64,000 nt of DNA from contig CAJNOP010000294.1 in the NCBI GenBank assembly GCA_905250075.1, positions 165,439 through 229,438 on the forward strand, in the 5' to 3' direction. Positions 24,486 through 37,716 of the stretch are shown here, piece after piece. This DNA comes from Rotaria sp. Silwood1 (lineage: Eukaryota; Rotifera; Eurotatoria; Philodinida; Philodinidae). The notes beneath the pieces are model-generated. The model ran no database searches and had not been told where the DNA came from. It saw nothing but the letters and a program-made list of their open reading frames with translations. How positions within the stretch are numbered: position 1 is the stretch's first letter; every line of letters starts with the position of its first letter. The translations under genes and the position numbers were made by a program.

Positions 24486-24780
24486 CACGATCAGATAAGG
24501 ACAAGCAAGTTATCTTCAGTATGTACTGGTGTATGTTTCTTTTTGTATGAATCTTTTATGATCTGATGAGACCTGGTAGGAAGCATTGAGTCTGTTCCTA
24601 TAAGTTTCTTAATCTTTGAATCTTGTAAGATGTTTTGGTGACATCTCACAGTTAGAATCTGACGAAATCTTTCAAAAAACGAACACATGAGATATTATCC
24701 GATATTGTAACAAGATCTTAGGAAAAATCTTATAAGGGTAAGATCTTATTGCCTCTTGCACGATCTGACATCTGGTTTTT
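24486..24780. repeat. AAGATCTTA-word repeat
   Basis: Clustered AAGATCTTA, AATCTTATAAG, TAAGATCTTA, CACGATCAGAT and CACGATCTGAC words; the two ends (CACGATCAGAT and CACGATCTGAC) are similar. Resembles in style the CGTATACG and GGTACC clusters. Confidence 0.4.
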
Positions 24781-25299
24781 TTGACTTTAGTACAACTCTT
24801 TCCACGTTGAGAAAATCGATAATAAGATTAATCACAGATTGAGGTGTAATTATTGTATTAACCTACACCTACGCCCTTATCAATTTATTTTTTTTAATGT
24901 TGACTCGAGCATTAGTGTAGTATATTATACATTAGATTAAATCTAAAACTAATATTTCTATCATATAATTAAATTGCTATTTGATGAATTTTATTTTTTA
25001 CTTTTAGATTAAATAAATTTTTGTTATGATTTTTTAGATTATTAAACAGGATGAATGAAATAGTTAAGTATTAATTTAATTAAATGGAGGTGTCCAATTT
25101 GACTGCAGATCCAAATTCGTTTTTTTCATGTAGCTGTGATGATTTATCGAAACAATACGACGATATATCATCGAAGCTGTATGAGAAAAAAAGAATTGGG
25201 GCTCCAGTGAGCCTGGACACCCCAACGCTTAGTTTTCCTATCTTTAGAGAAAGGGAGGGCGGGAGGAAGGGAGGAGACAGAAAAAGCTTGCATTGAATA
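24781..25299. other. Spacer, no gene seen
   Basis: Contains a small AT palindrome (about 24930) and an imperfect hairpin TTGGGGCTCCAG ... CTGGACACCCCAA at about 25195-25224. The 70-codon frame at 25084 has no recognisable features. Confidence 0.4.
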
Positions 25300-25460
25300 C
25301 AATGACAATCGACATTGTATACGACTGTGTACGATCGTTTGCGATGATTGTATATAAGTCGTATTTCATCGTATACGACACGACGATATACAGTGGTAAT
25401 TCAGGCGGCTAGTAATACGGCGAAATACGGGCGTACACAGTCGAATACAACTGTCGTAAT
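25300..25460. repeat. Repeat built of CGTA/TACG words, second locus
   Basis: Carries GTATACGAC, GTACGATCGTTTGCGATG, ATCGTATACGACACGACG and AATACGGCGAAATACGGG. Similar in style to 20110-20330 and 61975-62225. Confidence 0.5.
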
Positions 25461-26374
25461 GCTTCTTCTGGATATACTTATTTTCACTAATAACAATATA
25501 ATCATATTAATGAGTAAAATTAATTACAACCCTAAGCACCATTTTCATTACATAACACCTTTTTATATAAAAAACTAAAGATTTCTTTCTGTTTTCATCT
25601 TCTTAAAAATAATTTATAGTCAAATTATTTGAAAATCATGTTTATTATTATCTGAAACGTAAGTTGACTCTGCAATTCCCAACCGAGCTTTTCCTCAAAC
25701 TACTTTGGACATTGCCGTTTTATTTTTATATATATGTTAAGCAGGTTGTAGAAGTCTTATTTGAATAGCATGATGACAATGACGGCATTAACATATGTCA
25801 TCTTGTAGAAAACACATTTGTCAACTTCAGACAAGCAAGAAATTCAGAGTTTGATTAAGACTAAAACTATGATAAATAAAGTTTGAACAGAACAAATTGT
25901 TAATCTGAACAGTTACTTTAAATAAATGAGGTATTATTATAAATATCTTTTGAAATAAATGAATATGAACACAAGAAATGTTCGATTGGTTTTTATTGTT
26001 CAACTTAGTTCATGTCAGGGTAGTAATATTCAAAGTGAAACTAGATGTTTGTTTTATTCTTAGTTTGAATCTTTTTTAACCAGCTTTTTCATGCATTATT
26101 GTAAAGAGTGTCTCATAATAACATAGGGCTAATTGTCAATCACAATTTTCATGTAGAAGTGTGAAATTTTTTCAAGTTACAGTTCTCTGACTTACACAAG
26201 TACTAAAATTCATGGCCAAGATCGACATACATGATTCTTCGTATCTGATTTTTGTAATATGTTTATCTCTTGATTTGTGATATTTATAAATAACAAATAA
26301 TAAGAAACTTTACAAGACAACTCTTTTTTTTTTTTGAAAAAATATAAATTATCATGAAATTCAATACCTGTAGG
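25461..26374. other. Intergenic, possible decayed coding traces on the minus strand
   Basis: No intact frame. Between about 26080 and 26270 the minus strand has short coding-like peptides broken by stops, perhaps continuing the pseudogene at 26375-26770. Confidence 0.35.
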
Positions 26375-26770
26375 CATGCTCTCTGGTGTTTTCTATGATC
26401 GAATACAATTGATCAAGTATTTCAACCATCATTTTCGAATATTTTGCTTTCAAAATTTTCCCTTCATTATTTAGCAATTCAATTTTTTAATTGTACTAAT
26501 GTAGCAAATAGATTTTCATGAATGTTTTCTCCGAAGACACATTGCATATTTTCAAATCTCTTCACACATAAAATCAAACGACGCTATCTACTGATTCTAT
26601 TATGTTTATAAAACAATGATGCTACGTTCCATGCGACAAAAATACTTCATGTTCTTTGTAGACGTTTTAAATTCAATATCAAAACATCAAACATCTGTTT
26701 TGCATTCGTAATTGATGAACATTTAGTATAATATTTGTCATTAAATCAGAAAGATTTTAGATATCAATGT
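26375..26770 (-). pseudogene. Decayed coding sequence of unknown family
   Basis: Minus strand reads FDVLILNLKRLQRT, a stop, SIFVAWNVASLFYKHNRISR, a stop, then RRLILCVKRFENMQCVFGEN and ENLFATLVQLK. One extra A in an A-run (about 26488) then shifts to IELLNNEGKILKAKYSKMM and EILDQLYSIIENTREHAYR, ending at a donor-like AG|GTATTG near 26370. Two in-frame stops plus the frameshift mark it as a pseudogene. The helical, Leu-rich composition suggests a repeat-type scaffold protein, but I do not recognise the family. Confidence 0.45.
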
Positions 26771-28149
26771 ATGCTTTATAAAATACGCTATCCGCTATGT
26801 CATGATCAGATAAGGAATAAAAATATCATAAAATTCTATTATGAAAATTGAGACATTTGAGTACTAGTTCAAGTGAAGAGAGCTGAAACTTTCGAAAATT
26901 AAAGATCTTGGTTTGATATATCTATATGATAAAAATTCCAGCCTTCTATGTCAAGGAAAAGTATGAAAGATATCATTGGCCATTTCTTCTCAATTATTAT
27001 AGGATATTCTTTATTAATTTTGTAACAGAATCTTTTTTTTTAGACCACACGATGATAATTTGTTTTGTTTCAATAATTTTAATTTGTCGTAAACACTTCA
27101 TATTTAATGATGCTCTAAACCATCAAAAGAAAATTTTAGTTTTTCAACTTACATTGTGCAATGCCTATTTGTTTTATTATTGATATTGTTAGTTGTTTTT
27201 CTTAATAAAATCTCTTTCTTCACTAATATACAATATCTGTTTGAAACGAAACAGAGAGACAACGAGCGATGCATAGCCTCGGACTATATGAGTAGTGATT
27301 ATTTTTATTAATTCGTTTTGATTGTGATGACGAGGAATGAATCCATAGTATTTTTGCGAGAGGCAACGTAGACACGTCTGTGAAACATTGTCTGTACAAT
27401 ATTACATAACAGCGATGTGTCATTGAATAAGACATTTATTCGTGCATATTAAGTTTATGAGGAAAAAAATGTCATTTTATCTAAAATGCATTGCTGATGG
27501 CTGAGACATTAAAAATTATCTGTATAAAATATTAAATTTATTAGAACTACATTGTATGTTTTGATTTATCATTGAGATAGTATGTCATAAAAGAATTATA
27601 TCTTTATATAAATAAATGCTCATTTATATTTTAAATAATGAATTACATAAAAATCGACTTTATTCAGTGTAGCTTCCGCAAAGTTGACAAATCAAATCAA
27701 TAATATTAAAGAATTGTGCAATGACTATATATTATAGTAATGATATACATTTCTTTTTCTGTTGAACTTGACATTGATGGTACAACGTATAGACTGAGCA
27801 AAACTTGAAAATCACTCAAATTTAGCACTATCAAGCACAGCACCACTCAAATAATGAATTTTAGACTTGGTTGCACTCAAGTTTTGTTTTGTTTCATAAG
27901 GCGAAGATGGAAACCTCTAATACAGAGTTATTTATATGTTGTGATCAAAAGACTACAAAATTCAGATAACAGTAAACTGAATAACTATGTTGTCATGGTT
28001 CGTAGCCACATCTTTTATCTTACTTACATAAAGTAATATATAAATCAAACGAATAGTAGAATAATGCGATCGGCAGGCACCAAAACTAACTATATCGAGG
28101 GTATGTCTCCTCTTTTGTCATATAACCATTCTCTTTATTTTATGGAATG
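26771..28149. other. Intergenic, no gene seen
   Basis: AT-rich spacer. The frames at 26926, 27223 and 27854 are short and unlike known proteins. Confidence 0.5.
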
Positions 28150-28256
28150 AAGTACAGCCATACTAGGGTATGAGTGTGAGTATGGATCTGCCTGTAGATG
28201 TTGGTATGAGTGGGTGAGTAGCCCTGTGTCTGGTCTTCATCTAAGCCAACATTCAC
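28150..28256. repeat. Degenerate TGTGGG-like inverted array
   Basis: Plus strand GGTATGAGTGTGAGTATGG and GGTATGAGTGGGTGAG, followed by CCAACATTCACACCC in the opposite sense. Weak copy of the telomere-like arrays at 57680, 61220 and 62904. Confidence 0.4.
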
Positions 28257-28368
28257 ACCCAATATCATATTTATGAAGAATGTCAGTTGGCTTACTGGTT
28301 AAATAAAAAGGAAAGTTGTCTTTTCACTGTTGAATTGGAATATTTACGTAAATGAAGTTAGTCCCTGA

Positions 28369-28516
28369 TACGAGTAATTCCAGGACCGTTTCTCTTAGCA
28401 TGTGTTTCAGGTCCTTTTATCTGGGTTCCAAGTAGAATGCTACATGCTCTTTCTATTAAGACCCAGAAAAAGACCTGAAACACATACTGGGAGAATCACT
28501 CTGGAATTACTCAGTA
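28369..28516. mobile_element. 148-bp MITE with inverted arms and TA ends
   Basis: Arms of about 65 bp in mirror order (GAGTAATTCCAG, ATGTGTTTCAGGTC, CTGGGT). Ends TA-CGAGTAATTCCAG and CTGGAATTACTCAG-TA fit insertion at a TA target. No coding content. Confidence 0.65.
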
Positions 28517-29085
28517 AATTTCCTATTGCCTATGGTGAAAAACTAGTATTATGCAATGTGTAAAGCAATAGCATGAGACATTATAAATCTGATTGCATCA
28601 TTCGATAGAGCATATCGAAATCAACTTGAAATACAAATAAGAGAACGTGGAGCACATCCTAAGTCAATCGGTGCTAGAATTATTCGAATCAGGTACTAAC
28701 TTCACCTACATGGATATATTTGAAATTGATCAATCAAAGAAAATCATTACTATTGGTTGTTCTGCAATATGTAAAGGGGTCTTCTTTACTTAAATCTAAC
28801 TCTTATGTTTGACACTATTGTTTGAACGTGTTATAACTGAGTTGTTATGCAGACAAAAAAAAACCAAGAATTTTCCTACACCTGTGAATATTGTTTCTTT
28901 TGGTGTTTCACATCAGCAAAGTTTCTTTTCTATTTCACACATTTCAGCTAAATTAATATTACGATTCGTACCTAATTTAACCATGCAACAAATAAGATGA
29001 AGAGATCCTTATACATGTTCATACTATCTAAATGAACTTGATATAGTACAAGTTTAAATGTCTATTATGAAGGAGAATGTATCGC
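28517..29085. other. Degraded region upstream of the hAT transposase tail
   Basis: Mixed short frames (for example 28809-29000) with no clear motif. It may be decayed 5' hAT transposase sequence, but I could not align it by eye. Confidence 0.3.
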
Positions 29086-29103
29086 ATAGTTATATGATGA
29101 CTG

Positions 29104-29311
29104 AAAAGACATAGAAAAAAAAGAATCCGATATACGAGATGTATTGCAATTAGATAGTAGCACCGAACAGGACAAACACGTTATCCTGTATCTACTTTTA
29201 GTAGAAAGATGATTCTCGGAAATCGATTTGGTTATTCAAGACAGAAGAGCTAATCTCAATTCTGAACAGCTAGATAATATTTTTGTTAATGCGGTCAACG
29301 TATTAAGATAA
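29104..29311 (+). pseudogene. hAT transposase C-terminal remnant
   Basis: In one frame the sequence reads LQLDSSTEQDKHVILYLLLV then ER-stop-FSEIDLVIQDRRANLNS and EQLDNIFVNAVNVLR, ending TAA at 29309-29311. This is the hAT C-terminal dimerisation block (SERxFSxxxxVIxxRRxxLxxxxxxxL). The codon after ER is TGA at 29220-29222, and the catalytic region upstream is not recognisable. A dead hAT fragment. Confidence 0.7.
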
Positions 29312-32300
29312 TAAAATGCTTTTATAAAGCATCTTTTTTTTTGTTGGTGTGTATATGTGTCAGACAAAATTGAGATTTAGGCAAATTTAAAAAACTGAAA
29401 AAATAAAAATAAAGAACTGATCTGATACATCTATATTATGTTCTATTCAATTTTAAATCAAGGTTAGTTAAACGTAGGAAGTTGTAGAGTTCACCACTAT
29501 TTTCTCTCAAAGTTTAATTTGTCTTAACAAGCTTCGATCCAAAAACAAGAAAAGTCTTTGAGCATGTGCTTTTTGAGTAGTATTTTCTATCGCTGTTTAT
29601 GTGTCTTCGAATTTAACATGATTTATAGATGATATGTGTAGTATAAATGTACGATGCTATTTAGTTTTTTCAAGTTATTTTTCAATCCAAAAAAGAGATA
29701 GATGTTTTAGTTAGTATCCACTATAAAGTAAGATGGTGATGGTAAAATTCTACAGGCCCATAATTTTTTTATATTTATTTCCTGCGACAAACGTGCTGTT
29801 AACATAGTAAATCAAGATGAATGAGAAATACAGATAGTTTTATTTCGTTTTGCTTGATAACGAAACTATTTATTTTAGTCTGATAGATCTCACAACTGAT
29901 ATAATTCTAGCATATATATTGTTGCACGTCGTTTATAACAATCTTAAATAATCTATAATAAACCTCAAGTTTATCGAAAATATTTATCAGCTGTCGATAG
30001 CATAATAAATGTTCGAACTTTATCTAGAATCAACAGTTTACCTATTTGTGATGTTTAGAAAAGTAGAAAGAAAAAACGATCTCCTTTAAGTAAAAAAATT
30101 ACGTCATAAACAATAAAAAAAAACCACCACGAATTGGCAAACAAAATAAATATTTATACCAAACGTCAATTTTTTTTTAGCAAAAGTTCTGTTTCAAACA
30201 CATGTCCATAGTTTTTAGATGTTTAACGATGGTATATTTAGTCCTATTGTTAAGCTTACATAATCAAAAATCAAAACGAAAACTAAATCCCATTATTTTT
30301 AGTTTTTAAAAGTAAATATAAGAAAAACATTGGTTGTATTAATGTTTACTTAAAATATATCGAAAACTGAATAATATACGTCTTTATTGTTCTATGAGAT
30401 TATGCTGCTAGTTGTATTTTTGTTTATCATCTTCAACAATTAATTTTTGCATATGTCTACAATTAACTTGATTCTTTCGTGCATAAAGATTAATCTTCAT
30501 AGCGTTGAAAAAATTGAAAATATTTTTTAACATCAAAAGACACATTTTTTTATTTTGCTTTGCATTCACTTTTTTTTGCATCATTAATGTATTTAGTCTT
30601 TAAAAATAGAAAAAAAAAATCTTCGGAAAGAACATTAGAATCAAATTATTGTAACTTACACCGACAATGGAACTTTTTCGGAACAACAAGAAAAGGGGAA
30701 GGAAAGCATGTTTTCTATCACATAATTAGACAAAAAAAAAAGAGTGGTTTAGTCTAGAAAAAGAAGAAAAAAATGTAAACGAGTTTTGAATAGTTCATAG
30801 GAGAACGCAAGAACAAAAGAAAAATAATATTGAAAAAACTCTGAATTTATTCTGCTTCACAACAATATCTTTTTAAAGATGTACGAGGTTCAATCAAAAA
30901 GCCACTGTTATTATCCCGACAAAAAAGAAAGGAACATATTAACTTTACAAGAAAAAAAACTTGACTATTTTCTTTTCCTCGTGTATATCTCACTTTGACT
31001 AAAACTCATAGAACATACTCAAGGTAAGTGTATCAATTGTTATATTATAAAAGGATACGAATGCTCTTAGTGACTCAATTAACTTTCTATTCAAATACAT
31101 AGTTAGTAATACCCCGAATTCACTAATTGATAAAAAATATATATTTGATTGAAGTAGCATCAACAAGGTACTCCTTTAGATAACAAATTCAACTTACGTG
31201 TTTTTGTTTGCTCGACTGTGTTACTTATAAGAACCGGTAGTAGAGCGTATGGCGTTTGATTCCATCTATAGAAACTGACAACTAATGTATTCTACCTCAA
31301 AAGTCAAATTCTTTATTCAAAAAACATTTAAACTAATCAATAAGAAAACAGTGTCAGAATATATATTACTAGGGTAAAACTTTTTTGCAATGCCATCTAT
31401 AATAAAAATTCATCTCACTACTGGAGCTGATTTAGGCTTCGCAGTTATTATACGTGGCTCAAACGCATCAATATTGACATGGTTTATGGAAAAAAAAGAC
31501 TCAATTCTTCCAGTTTGAATAGATTTCAAAAATATTCATCCGTTTTGATATAATACTCTATTATATAACATGTTCAGAAAGCAACCACCAATGTAGCGCC
31601 CATTACATATACCTGCTGTAGTTATTACATAGAAAGTGTATGTGACATTGATGCCTTCCATTACTAAGCTTTTCTACATTGATAAACTAATGTTACTTTT
31701 TATGATTAATGGATCAATAGTAGTCAATGCAGCAAGTAAAAATATTTTATAAGTCGTCTAATTGTTTTTTCATAATATACCAAAGCAATTATTCATAAAA
31801 TGATATGATAAGATCTAGATAAAATGAAAACTGAAAACATTTTTAAAGATTAGAGAAATGCTGAATCTTTCTTTTTTTCATATTTTGATTAAAGATATAA
31901 TATGAGATTTTAATTAAAGAAAAAATGTACTTATTAGAATTGTTTTATTTAATTTAGGGAATAGAATTTATCTGTTTAGTAATAATCAACGTAAATTTAT
32001 GTATGACAAATAAAATATGTTGATATAAACTTAGAGATTATGCATTAAGAAGGTTACGGTAAACGGCGAGAAATTTCAAACATTTCTCGATGTTCAGACA
32101 CTTACTATGAATATTCTAAATGAATCATCTGAATATGAATGCCGTGATAAATCGAATGTCATGTTTTGTTTTTCTTCTATTCGATTTATTAAAATAAAAT
32201 CTATTTAAAAATTATAATGGATGCTAGAGTCTGTTGGACTGGTTTCTAACTCAGACCTGATTGGCTCTAAGTTTGAATTTTTTCTGTTAGCCGAGTCCGG

Positions 32301-33226
32301 AAATTTTGGATCCAATGGTCTTTACTAGACATCCGGAAGAAGTTGAAAGGCTATTGATGAAACTGCAGCAGAAGGCTCAAAAACAAATAATTTTTACCTA
32401 AATATCTGTTATGAACGACTCCTTATCGTAAATAAAACCTTGTACATAGGATTTCAAGTTGGTTCTCATATTTTTCATGGGCATGAAAATCCATTGGATA
32501 AAGCGATTACCATTTTATGTATATTGTTTACTTTGTAAACTGATATTCGTAATTCAAGTAGAAAAGGCTTGAAGCAGTTGCTATGAAGGAACGATTAGTT
32601 GATATATTTTATGATCAGATTTTTTACTCTTTTATTTTGAATAAAATTATCAACAGTTTATCATGCAAAATTTCGAAAATGAAAATGCTAGAACTCGATC
32701 AATAGTATAGTGATAGAAATTCGTTTTGTGAATTGACTTTGAATAATATTCTTTATAATTACATATATACTTCACACTATACGAAAACTATCGGTAATAT
32801 ATTCGGCTTAATGGGCACTATACATACAGGTGACATTTATCGGTAGTAAAAAAAAATCGTCAGTATACCGATAGTTGTTCTTCGATCGGTAATCTATTGC
32901 CAGTCTATCCGGAAGAAATTACAAACAAACGTGTTACATAGGCGAGCAGCCAAAAAATAGCATAGTATTAAAAAAAAGGTTTATGCTTTTTTTTGGTCTT
33001 TTATTTCCAGCGAATATCTGAATTTCTAATAACGCTCGAAAGATTCAAAATATAAATTCTTTGCTTTCTTAATTTTCATAGATCATTGACTTTAACATAC
33101 TTTCTTCAATAATATATTCTTTTATATAATTCATCTCTTATTTTTCGTTTCTCTTTTTAAATTGTATAAGAGAACTAATATTGGCAATATATATATACAT
33201 TAAATTGTTATTACTTGTCATAACAA
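29312..33226. other. Intergenic, about 3.9 kb, no gene seen
   Basis: AT-rich. TGTACGAGGTTCAATCAAAAAG at about 30878 resembles a mariner terminal repeat, but no partner end was found. Short mirrored ATCGGTA words occur near 32790-32895. No supported coding sequence. Confidence 0.45.
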
Positions 33227-36200
33227 ATGTTACGATTTTTCTTTCGTTATCGATCAAATAAGTCGAATTATATACTTAGTGTATTCTTATTTTCATTTGT
33301 TGTGTTCATTTATATATTTTCTTATCAAAATTCTTCACAAAATAAAATTAATATATCAAACGATATTCCTCCATTTTCAAATGTATCATCAAATATTCGT
33401 ACACATGATTTTCATGTTTATCCAGAATCTCGTTCATTTATTGAATATGAACGTATACAAATTGATAATATTGCTCGATCAATGTTTTTTTCAAATAAAA
33501 ATAATAATGATGATGAACAAAAAAATGATTATACACAACCAATTGAATATTCTGAATCGAAATTTCGCTCTGCATCCGTCCCAATTATATGGCTTAATAA
33601 ACATGGTGATGTTCGTTGGAATCAGGCAGCACAATATGAAACATTAAATTATTTATTAGAAAAACAATTTCCCAAAGATGATATAAAAACTTGTTTAACT
33701 CGACAATTATTTGTTTTAGAACAATGGCCAATGGGTTTTTTTAGTCGTCATCATTGTTTAATTGAACATTTTGGACAAACTTTATATTCACCATCAATGA
33801 CTTTATTATTACCTAGACGTCTTATTGTATCAAATGCAGCAGTAGAAGATTTTCAAAATGAAGGTATACTTCGTTATTATCAATCAATATCATTATGTTC
33901 ATCGTATTTAAATCATCCAATATTAAAACCTCTTCATGATCATATACGATCTATTGGATATGGTTCATCTAATACAAAAATTATTAATAATATTAATCAA
34001 TTACTTGAACGTGATGAATCAACAATTAAATATAAATATAGTAGAGAAATTTGGAAATTTGGTTATGATCATGTACCACATAGACGATGGTTATTTGATC
34101 GAAAAAGAGAAGACATTAAAAAAATTATTAATTATCATTCACCTATTTCATTACTTATTAATCATGCAAATGAACATATTTATTATTTTAATGATTCTTC
34201 ATTAGATTTAAATAAATGGGTACCAAGAAATTCACCACAAGCACTACCGAAAGATGTTCTAGTTGGTTAGTGTTGAAATTTCTTTTTTGTAAGAAAAAAG
34301 CAACGTCTGAACTACGATTAAGGATATATGTGTTTTCATTTGCTTTTGACATGAGTTTGTATGAAAAAACCTGCATGTTTTTCCAATGATCTACACTTTG
34401 TGAAAAAAGAGTCAATTTTTAGCTCCTTTTAAATTTCAAAACTGTTTGCTTCAGATTCGCTATGTGAAAAAAAAACAGCTTCGAAATTTGAAGAAAAGGA
34501 AAAAAAACTAACTATTTGTCGATTATCGAAAATTGACCTTTTTCAGAATAAGTAGATGTTTGCAAAAAAAACATATTCTGAATCAGTTCATCACGTCCTA
34601 TCTAATCATACAGTAAAAACAAAAGAAAAAATTTTGCTTTTATTTTACATTTCTGGCATCCTGCCAGACATGATTTTCCAGAATGAACCTGACCAGGAGA
34701 AAAATCTCAAAACCAAACAGCTTGAAAAAAGTTTGAGTTATATAAAAGGATCAAAGTGGAACAAAAATACACTTAAATGTAGAATATTAAAAACTCTATC
34801 GATAACAGTTTTGATAACATTTTCTAGATCTTTCTTTGACTCTTAACCACACTAACATCAGAAATTATACATGAACTAAATTTCTTTTGCGTTATTGATT
34901 CGAAATAATTCAGATTATAGAAATTTAAGCAGAGGACATAATTCAAAAAACATTTTTTTTACTGTTATAAAATGGTCAGGTAGAAAGAATCATTAACTTA
35001 TTTGAGTCTTTTTTTAATTATCTTTTGCTATAAGAAAAAAAGAACAAGAGCAAATTTTACTTTTAATATACCATTGAAAAGAGCACGCTTTACGCTACAA
35101 AAATCAACATTAAATATGCTTTCTCATTTCCCTTCTCGTCAGACTCGTTCTAGAAAAATATCTGTCGTACATAATTTATATTCATAAATTTCACAGAAAT
35201 GACTAATCGCACTATTTAGAATATTGATAAACGTATTCCAGTCATTTAAATGTCCAGAAAGTCTTTAGAATGTTCTGAAGCAGTGTAAGTCTTATAAATA
35301 ATGACGTTCAGCACCTTTTTTCGTTACTAAAAAATTCTGGAAAATAAATAGCATGTCGGTTGTTTTCAGTTATTACAGAAGCATAGCCTATCACCATTAA
35401 CTTCTCTCCTCATTTGCTAGGGGAAATATAAACATTGGCTTCTGAACTTTCGTTTCCGTTGCTATAAAAGAGGAGTTACAAAACTTCGACTTAGAACTTA
35501 CAGTCATGATTTTTTTCTTCGAAAATCATAATATAGCTGCTGCCGCTAATCACAGAAGAATTGTTTTATAATATCTCTTTTGGAATATATTTTTTCATCA
35601 TCCTTTTATTTAATCGACAAGAATACACTAAGGACGGTATATCAACAATGTCTGCTACAGTACGTCAAACAAGATGAGATGTTGCTAATATGTCTGCCAT
35701 GTCTGTAGGGAGAGAGTTGGCTTTAAATTTCTACTTATCTACTTCAATACTCTTTTTAAATCGTGTTTTAGATGATTAATTATGAATGTTTACACAATCG
35801 TACGGATATCGAAGATGAGTATTTGAAGTTTATTGTCGAAAATTAAAGACATTATTAATGATGTTAGATTAGTATTTCTATTTAGACATGTGCTAATCTT
35901 GTTTTAGTGCTAAGTCAATTTAACTAAATACGTAATTTTAGGATCCAATCAATTGAGGTTTTTTTTCACATGCAAATCAATTCAAAATAGACTATCTCGA
36001 TTCAAACCTGACAAGCTTCAATAGCAAAAAGTTAAGACACCAGTACGTTATTACTTTGTTAGTGTTACATTGTTAAAGATAGTCGGAAGCATGTCAAACA
36101 ATCTGTAGTTCCTATATATCCATTATCTTTTCTATTAAATATTCGAGATTATTGTTATTTGTTCTCGTTTTTATTTAGGTACTTCAACCAATTTAACAAT

Positions 36201-36855
36201 ACCTGATCATATCTTTAGTTCATTTCTTCGTTATATGTTTCTTTTATTCTTTTCTCAATTAGCTCCACGTATTCAAACATCAGCAAAATTATTAGCTCAT
36301 CATTGGTCTGAATATTTATCTGATAAATATAATAAACCTTATGATGAAGCTTTATCAAAAATGGCTACTTTATTCATTCGTCGTGGTGATAAAATGCCTG
36401 AAGACTCATTTTGGCAAAAACATCAACGATGGAGAAATATATCAATGTATGTTAAAGGTATAGTTGATGAAGAAAAACGTCGTCATATAAATTACACAGC
36501 AATATTTGTTATGACTGATGACACAACAGTAATGAAATCTATTCAAGAATATTCTCGTGTTGGTTTAACTAGTTCAAATAATGATGAACCTTATGCACGT
36601 CAACATTTACATCATCGAGAAATAATATATAATGTTTTTGCTCCTCAATCTTGTTTTGATCCATTTATTCGTATTGGTTTTGATCAATTTCTAGTCAATG
36701 TACAATTCATTACTGATCATTCATCACTTGTTGTCGGACATACTGATTCTAATGTTGGAAGATATTTAGAAGAAATTATTTATGTTAATCGACAGCATGA
36801 AAAAAATTTACAAACAACAACATATGTTATTAATGCACCAGATTCTCTTGATTAA
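33227..36855 (+). CDS. GT23/O-fucosyltransferase-like type II membrane glycosyltransferase
   Basis: Two exons, 33227-34265 and 36179-36855 (571 aa; split codon G|GT, phase 1). A membrane anchor at about residues 16-33 (YILSVFLFSFVVFIYIFSY) follows a basic start, then an Asn/Ser-rich stem: a Golgi type II layout. Exon 1 has RQLFVLEQWPMGFFSRHHCL, and exon 2 has TLFIRRGDKMPEDSFWQKHQ then AIFVMTDDTTVMKSIQEY. The RRGDK and MTDD blocks resemble HVRRTDK and ATDD in FUT8-type fucosyltransferases, where the Arg pair contacts GDP-fucose. An alternative is another GT-B enzyme of the O-FucT superfamily; donor and acceptor are inferred only. The 1,913-bp intron is far longer than the others nearby. Confidence 0.65.
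34266..36178 (+). other. Long intron of the fucosyltransferase-like gene
   Basis: Bounded by G|GTTAGT and TTATTTAG|G. Contains a 96-codon lysine-rich frame at 34556-34846 without recognisable domains. No transposon ends identified. Confidence 0.6.
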
Positions 36856-36919
36856 AAAGTTAATAAACAAAAAAAATAATTGTTATGTTTTGTGATTTTT
36901 TTTTCTAATGATAATAAAT

Positions 36920-37353
36920 ACAAGGCCTTTGGTTACCTGTCTTAACCCAGCATACTATATAGATGGTTTTGTAGAGCAATTTGTGACGCATCCAATGCTA
37001 TATTAGAAATCAAGTTTTATGAAATCTAAGATAAATTTATGTAAATTTTATTTCTAAACTAAATTCGATTTAGTTTCAAATGTTCTTCGATTGTTATAAT
37101 CAATAGTTTTCATTATTGCTTTCTTCATACTTAAAACTGATCCCTTTTTTTAAGTCTAGGTTTTTCTGAACTACTTGATATTCTCGGGTGTTCAACTCTG
37201 TTCTACAGAGCCAATGAGCATCAACGTAAAGTTTTCTCAAAAACTATACATTATCGAGATCTATATGTGTCACTGATAAAATCTTTTGAAACAGTAGGAA
37301 TTCACTATCAACTTGCAAGACTATCTCCTAGAATAGTCTATTTTTCTATATGA
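36920..37353 (+). pseudogene. Inverted duplicate exon, plus-strand (decayed) copy
   Basis: Reads LVTCLNPAYYIDGFVEQFVT then HPMLY followed by TAG, a spacer of about 180 bp, then LFYRANEHQRKVFSKTIHYR, DLYVSLIKSFETVGIHYQLA and RLSPRIVYFSI with a TGA. Each piece aligns with the minus-strand copy at 37717-37985. The in-frame stop and the inserted spacer show decay. The HYR and RIV motifs recall the C-terminus of DUF23/GT92-type glycosyltransferases, but this is a weak guess. Confidence 0.55.
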
Positions 37354-37716
37354 AATGACTGATGTAGTGACAATATTTTAACAATTATCAACGATCTTAC
37401 TAACTTTTCATGTACTGATATAAATAGCTCTTTTATAAATATGAAAAAAAAATCTTCGACCTCTAGACGCTTGATGAGCGGGTACGAAGATGTAGAAAGA
37501 TTGAAATTTTTGAAAAAGAAAAATAGAGTTAAAAAATCTTCCTGCAACCCATATACATGTACTCCTTCCAAAGGTCTGGAGGTCAAAAAGATGTTTTCTC
37601 ATTTATCAAAAAATTATTTATATCAGTGCTTCAGTAATGCTATGCTGATTATTGGTACATGAACACTTAATAGAACCGGTGAGTATTGTTAAAATATCGA
37701 CAATATATAAGCCTTC

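Noticed and set aside
30878-30899. Mariner-end-like TGTACGAGG...TCAAAAAG
   Set aside because: No partner inverted repeat found, so not called as an element.
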